From F23-D06 sp947165685 (GTDB lineage Bacteria > Bacteroidota > Bacteroidia > Bacteroidales > WCHB1-69), in assembly GCA_947165685.1 (NCBI GenBank), contig CAMVBK010000006.1:39285-103284 (forward strand): a stretch of 64,000 nt of DNA. Reading direction: 5' to 3'. The translations under genes were made by a program, and so were the position numbers. The notes below the pieces were generated by a model. The model made no database searches. It was not told the DNA's origin and saw only the letters and a program-made list of their open reading frames with translations. This document shows positions 60,706-64,000 of the stretch, in pieces. Position 1 is the first letter of the stretch. Each line of letters begins with the position of its first letter.

Positions 60706-61926
60706 ATGAACGAAAATATAAATAATGTCAAGCGCCGTTTCGGCATCATCGGGTTCGACCCTGCCTTGGACCATGTTATCGATGTGGCCATGCAGGTGGC
60801 CGTGACGGATTTGTCGGTGTTGGTGACTGGCGAGAGCGGTTCTGGCAAGGAGTCGGTGCCGAAGATCATTCACGCCTACTCGCCGCGCAAGACCAAGACC
60901 TACATCGCGGTGAACTGCGGTGCAATTCCCGAGGGCACGATTGACTCGGAGCTTTTCGGGCACGAGAAGGGTGCCTTCACGGGGGCTGTTGACTCCCGCA
61001 AGGGATATTTCGAGGAAGCCAACGGCGGCACTCTCTTTCTGGATGAGGTCGCCGATCTGCCGCTTTCCACGCAGGTGCGTCTGTTGCGTGTGTTGGAAAC
61101 GGGTGAATATATTCGCGTGGGCTCGTCCAAGGTGATGAAAACCGACGTTCGGGTGGTGGCCGCCACCAATGTCAACATCGCCGACCGCATTGCCAAGGGG
61201 AAGTTCCGCGAGGACCTCTACTACCGTTTGAACTCGGTGCCGATCCGGGTGCCTGCCTTGCGCGAGCGTCCCGGCGACATCTATCCGCTGTTCGTCAAGT
61301 TCGCCGCCGACTTCTCCGACAAGTACCATTTCCCGACCATCTCGCTCACAGAAGAGGCACAGGCGATGTTGCGCGCCTACCGCTGGCCTGGCAACGTGCG
61401 TCAGCTCAAGAACGTCACCGAGCAGGTCTCCCTCATCGAGAAGGAGCGGGAAATCGATGCCGAGACGCTGAAACCTTATCTGACCGGTCCCGTCGGATCC
61501 AACCTCCCGGCGGTGTTGCCCTCGGAGAGCGAGCAGCACGACAACATGCAGCGCGAGCTCGTCTTCAAGTTCATCGCCGAGCTGCAACGGGAAGTGCAGG
61601 AGCTTAAAGCCACCGTGGCGCAGCTGACCCACAGTCCCGAGCTCTACCCGAAGTCCCATGCCCATGTTCTTCCTACGCATGAAGATACAAATCAACATTC
61701 TGATTATCAGATTGTAAAAACACATAGGCATGCAGATGAGGACCCCGAGCAATATGACGACTCTGAAGTCATCGAGGACACTGCGGACTTCACGATGGAA
61801 GGCTTGGAGAAGCAGGCCATCATCACCGCTCTGCGCCGTCACCACGACAACCGCAAGCTCGCCGCACAGGAACTTAGGATCTCCGAGAGGACGCTCTACA
61901 GAAAAATCAAAGAATACGGAATCTGA
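60706..61926 (+). CDS. Sigma-54-dependent transcriptional activator
   Basis: The 406-residue protein has an AAA+ sigma-54 interaction domain: Walker A TGESGSGKES near residue 45, the GAFTGA loop that contacts sigma-54, LFLDEVADLPLSTQVRLLRVLE as Walker B, and REDLYYRLNSVPIRVPALRER. The C-terminus is a Fis-type HTH (KLAAQELRISERTLYRKIKEYGI). No N-terminal receiver is present, so activation is by another route. It stands upstream of lptE, an arrangement usual in Bacteroidetes. Confidence 0.94.
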   Translation: MNENINNVKRRFGIIGFDPALDHVIDVAMQVAVTDLSVLVTGESGSGKESVPKIIHAYSPRKTKTYIAVNCGAIPEGTIDSELFGHEKGAFTGAVDSRKGYFEEANGGTLFLDEVADLPLSTQVRLLRVLETGEYIRVGSSKVMKTDVRVVAATNVNIADRIAKGKFREDLYYRLNSVPIRVPALRERPGDIYPLFVKFAADFSDKYHFPTISLTEEAQAMLRAYRWPGNVRQLKNVTEQVSLIEKEREIDAETLKPYLTGPVGSNLPAVLPSESEQHDNMQRELVFKFIAELQREVQELKATVAQLTHSPELYPKSHAHVLPTHEDTNQHSDYQIVKTHRHADEDPEQYDDSEVIEDTADFTMEGLEKQAIITALRRHHDNRKLAAQELRISERTLYRKIKEYGI

Positions 61927-61977
61927 TTGTTGGTTATTGGTTATTGAAGATGATGGATCGAAATACCCCTATATTAA

Positions 61978-62096
61978 AAAACAACTTCCTTAAGCAGCCC
62001 CGGAGGGGCAACACGCACGAAGTGCAATTAACCCCACACAAGCGCAGCGCAGTGTGGGGTATGTCCCACCTGTGCAGCGCAGTGTGGGGCGTATCC
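61978..62096 (+). repeat. CCCCACAC hairpin array, copy 3, overlapping lptE start
   Basis: It has the same order of hairpins as at 23265-23390 (CAGCCCCGGAGGGGC, CGCACGAAGTGC, CCCCACAC/GTGTGGGG). It runs through the ATG at 62061 that starts the chosen lptE frame. Confidence 0.85.
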
Positions 62097-62594
62097 CGTC
62101 GGGTGGCCTCTCTGCTCGTGATGGTGCTGCTGCTCGCCGGTTGCCGCATGTCCGTCTCGCTGACGGGCGGCACGGTGGATGCGCGGGCCAAAACCGTAGC
62201 CATCGCGACCTTCCCGAACAACGCCTCCTTGGTGAACCCGACGCTGAGCCAAAGCTTCACCACGGCGCTGAAGGACAAAATCCAGGGGCAGACCCCATTG
62301 ACCATCGTGGATACCGATGGAGACTACTCCATCGAAGGCGAAATCACCGGCTACACGGTGAATCCGGTGGCCATCCAGGGCAATGACACCCCCGCCATGA
62401 ACCGCCTCACTATCACCGTCAGGGTGCGGTTCTACAACAAGTTCAACGAAGAACTCAACTTCGACCAGAGCTTCTCCCGCTACGCCGACTACTTCAGCTC
62501 GCAAAACCTGAGCAGCGTGGAAGCCGGTTTAGTGGAAACCATCAACGATGCTCTCACTGACGACATCTTTAACAAAGCATTCGTGAATTGGTAG
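62061..62594 (+). CDS. lptE: LPS-assembly lipoprotein LptE
   Basis: The 177-residue protein plugs LptD in the outer membrane. The lipobox is LLLAGC, preceded by RRVASLLVMVLLL. The mature part has RAKTVAIATFPNNA, GDYSIEGEITGYTVNPVA and SFSRYADYFSSQNL, typical of Bacteroidetes LptE. The start is uncertain: ATG 62061 lies in the hairpin array and adds a Cys-containing leader, while GTG 62103 would give a short clean signal peptide. The frame also stays open upstream to 61944. It follows the sigma-54 regulator. Confidence 0.88.
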   Translation: MSHLCSAVWGVSRRVASLLVMVLLLAGCRMSVSLTGGTVDARAKTVAIATFPNNASLVNPTLSQSFTTALKDKIQGQTPLTIVDTDGDYSIEGEITGYTVNPVAIQGNDTPAMNRLTITVRVRFYNKFNEELNFDQSFSRYADYFSSQNLSSVEAGLVETINDALTDDIFNKAFVNW

Positions 62595-62640
62595 TTTAGG
62601 TAGATTAAGGGATTAGGTAGATTAGGTAGATTAGGTAGAT
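62594..62640. repeat. ATTAGGTAG tandem tract
   Basis: About five 9-bp units (TAGATTAGG) follow the lptE stop. Confidence 0.75.
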
Positions 62641-62668
62641 AAAGGGAGCCCTTTTCCGGACTCCCTTG
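62640..62668. terminator. Possible terminator between convergent lptE and T9SS repeat protein
   Basis: AAGGGAG pairs with CTCCCTT across a 12-base loop. There is no long T run on either strand, so confidence is limited. Confidence 0.4.
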
Positions 62669-62732
62669 TGAAATCATCATAAAGAATTTACGCGAGATTC
62701 GCGCGAAACGCGAAGCCTGTTTATCCGCGAGA

Positions 62733-64000
62733 TTATCTCTTCACCACGAACCGTTTGGTCACCGTGCCGGCCTCCGTGCGCACGCGCACGAAATAGACAC
62801 CGTTGGCGAGGGTGGAGACATTGACGGCCGTGGTCTCGCCCGTCATCGGGACAACTTGCACCAATTTGCCATACACGTCAAACACGTGCAAGTCAGCACT
62901 CATTTTTACATTATACATTGTACATTGTACATTGACGAAGTCGTTTGCCGGGTTCGGGTACAGCGTCACGCTTGCGTTGAGCTCATGGTCGCCGATGCCC
63001 ACGCCGGTGGTCAGGTGCAGGGTCACCACACTGTCGCAGCCGTTGGCGGCAGTGAAGGTCTGCGTGTAGTCGCCGCTCTCGCAGTACTCAGTGCCGTTCC
63101 ACGTGTAGCAGGCCTCGGAGGTCTCTACGACAAACTCGGATGCGGTACTCTGGTTGATGGTCAGGTGCAGCACCACCACGCTGTCGCAGCCGTTGGCGGC
63201 AGTGAGGGTCATCGAATAGTCGTTGCTCTGCGTGTAGGTGTTGCCGTCCGTCCAGGTGTAGCTGTCGCAGGCAGTCTCGTAGAGATCAGTTTGCACCGAG
63301 TGGCTGATGGTCAGGTGCAAGGTGACCAGGCTGTCGCAGCCGTTGGCGGCAGTGAAGGTCGCGGTGTAGTCGCCGGACTCGGTGTAGTTGGCGTTGTTCC
63401 AGAAGTAGCTGCCGCAGGCAGTGGCTTCGACAAGCTCAGCCACCGTCTGGTTGATGGTGAGGTGCAATGTCACGATGGAGTCGCACCCCGCCGCATTGGT
63501 GAAAGTCTGCGTGTAGTCCCCGGATTCGTTGTATGTCACGCCGTTCCATTCGTAGCTGTCGCAGGCAGTTTCCACGAGCTCCGTGAGATCCGTGGCGTTC
63601 ACCGTCAAGTGCAGCGTCACGACGGAATCGCAGCCCGCCGCATTGGTGAAGGTCTGCGAGTAGTCTCCGGATTCATCGTATGTCACGCCGTTCCATTCGT
63701 AGCTGTCGCAGGCCGTTTCCACGAGATCCGTGTGATTCGTGGAGTTCACCGTCAAGTGCAATGTCACCACGGAGTCGCAGCCCGCCGCGTTGGTGAAAGT
63801 CTGCGAGTAGTCTCCGGATTCGTTGTATGTCACGCCGTTCCATTCATAGCTGTCGCAGGCAGTTTCCATGAGATCCGTGTGATCTGAGGAGTTCACCGTC
63901 AAGTGCAATGTCACAACGGAATCACATTCCGCCGCATTGGTAAACGTCTGCACATAATCCCCGGATTCGTTGTATGTCACGCCGTTCCATTCGTAGCTGT
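62733..64000 (-). CDS. Tandem-repeat T9SS protein, N-terminus beyond window
   Basis: The frame enters from the right window edge and gives 422 residues. At least five adjacent copies of a ~49-residue repeat (147 bp, core ACDSYEWNGVTY, then GCDSVVTLHLTVN) are visible; the last three toward the C-terminus are more diverged. Then comes a T9SS type A sorting domain (VTLYPNPANDFVNV...VVPMTGE...GVYFVRVRTEAGTVTKRFVVKR). It is probably a surface adhesin. The residues encoded at 62906-62936 come from an intergenic-type CAATGTA repeat that sits inside the sorting domain. Confidence 0.9.
   Translation of the reverse strand, partial: SYEWNGVTYNESGDYVQTFTNAAECDSVVTLHLTVNSSDHTDLMETACDSYEWNGVTYNESGDYSQTFTNAAGCDSVVTLHLTVNSTNHTDLVETACDSYEWNGVTYDESGDYSQTFTNAAGCDSVVTLHLTVNATDLTELVETACDSYEWNGVTYNESGDYTQTFTNAAGCDSIVTLHLTINQTVAELVEATACGSYFWNNANYTESGDYTATFTAANGCDSLVTLHLTISHSVQTDLYETACDSYTWTDGNTYTQSNDYSMTLTAANGCDSVVVLHLTINQSTASEFVVETSEACYTWNGTEYCESGDYTQTFTAANGCDSVVTLHLTTGVGIGDHELNASVTLYPNPANDFVNVQCTMYNVKMSADLHVFDVYGKLVQVVPMTGETTAVNVSTLANGVYFVRVRTEAGTVTKRFVVKR
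62906..62936. repeat. CAATGTA heptamers inside a coding sequence
   Basis: Four copies of the 7-bp unit CAATGTA/TAATGTA (minus strand), identical in unit to the tract at 19871-19960, are translated as part of the sorting domain (VQCTMYNVK). Confidence 0.8.
63030..64000 (-). repeat. 147-bp coding tandem repeats
   Basis: At least four repeats with a 147-bp period are nearly identical from about 63430 to the window end, with diverged ones from 63030. They encode the 49-residue repeat units of the T9SS protein. Confidence 0.85.

Noticed and set aside
62733..64000. CRISPR-like repeat array
   Set aside because: The 147-bp repeats are in frame and encode a 49-residue protein motif; there are no unique spacers between short repeats.

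Overview
The window looks like chromosomal DNA of an uncultured Bacteroidales-type bacterium, probably a gut or rumen lineage. Four things point that way. Many genes are preceded by the Bacteroidetes -7 promoter element TAnnTTTG. Several secreted proteins end in type IX secretion (T9SS) sorting domains. Gene clusters such as acpP-fabF-rnc and sigma-54 regulator-lptE are typical of the phylum. A small SRP RNA with a Bacteroidetes-like core sits at 11926-12023. Most of the DNA is GC-rich; 31.1-41.0 kb is visibly AT-richer and looks like an island.

Layout. 1-4865 (minus) is the N-terminal 1.6 kb-codon part of a giant secreted adhesin. 4866-6065 holds no convincing gene but has a MITE-like element, a candidate structured ncRNA and a tandem-repeat tract. 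6066-14869 is housekeeping: an elongation factor G, a FISUMP surface protein, mnmE, a tsaC/sua5 gene, SRP RNA, an arginine-decarboxylase-like enzyme, adk and hpt. 15.1-23.3 kb has a carbohydrate-binding T9SS protein, DNA polymerase IV with an apparent non-AUG start, a PP-loop ATPase, an EamA transporter, a LolA-like protein and a phosphohexomutase. 23.4-26.4 kb has two thioredoxin-fold proteins. 26.6-31.1 kb carries acpP-fabF-rnc, dnaB and a SpoU methyltransferase.

The island (31.1-41.0 kb) starts at the 3' end of the SpoU gene with a broken STAND-like NTPase. It continues as a tightly packed minus-strand operon: a small T9SS protein with one YD motif, a frameshifted SpvB/FG-GAP/Rhs giant protein with a variable C-terminal tail, and three small exported proteins that are immunity candidates. 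After it come a lipoprotein, a membrane LytTR-winged-helix regulator, a ~2000-residue alpha-2-macroglobulin with a CxEQ thioester motif, an acyl-CoA ligase, an EEP hydrolase, a DUF4159 protein and a C10 cysteine protease. The last part is an iron alcohol dehydrogenase-HdrB-HdrA cluster, an esterase-LysM protein, a sigma-54 activator, lptE, and the C-terminal part of a tandem-repeat T9SS protein cut by the window end.

The most unusual object is at 52.1-52.9 kb: a DUF559 (Vsr-like nuclease fold) gene inside a 767-bp unit with matching 13-bp terminal inverted repeats, hairpin-rich subterminal arms and a perfect 11-bp flanking direct repeat. The unit sits between two co-directional genes that would otherwise be 47 bp apart. 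A gene-less relative with the same termini lies at 5188-5366. Together they look like a transposable element family with a nuclease-like protein in place of a known transposase. The window is also rich in other short repeats: CCCCACAC hairpin arrays, CAGGGTGAGCG hairpins, a GGACGCGA palindrome inside a coding sequence, and 7-9-bp tandem tracts between genes, one of which is inside a gene.
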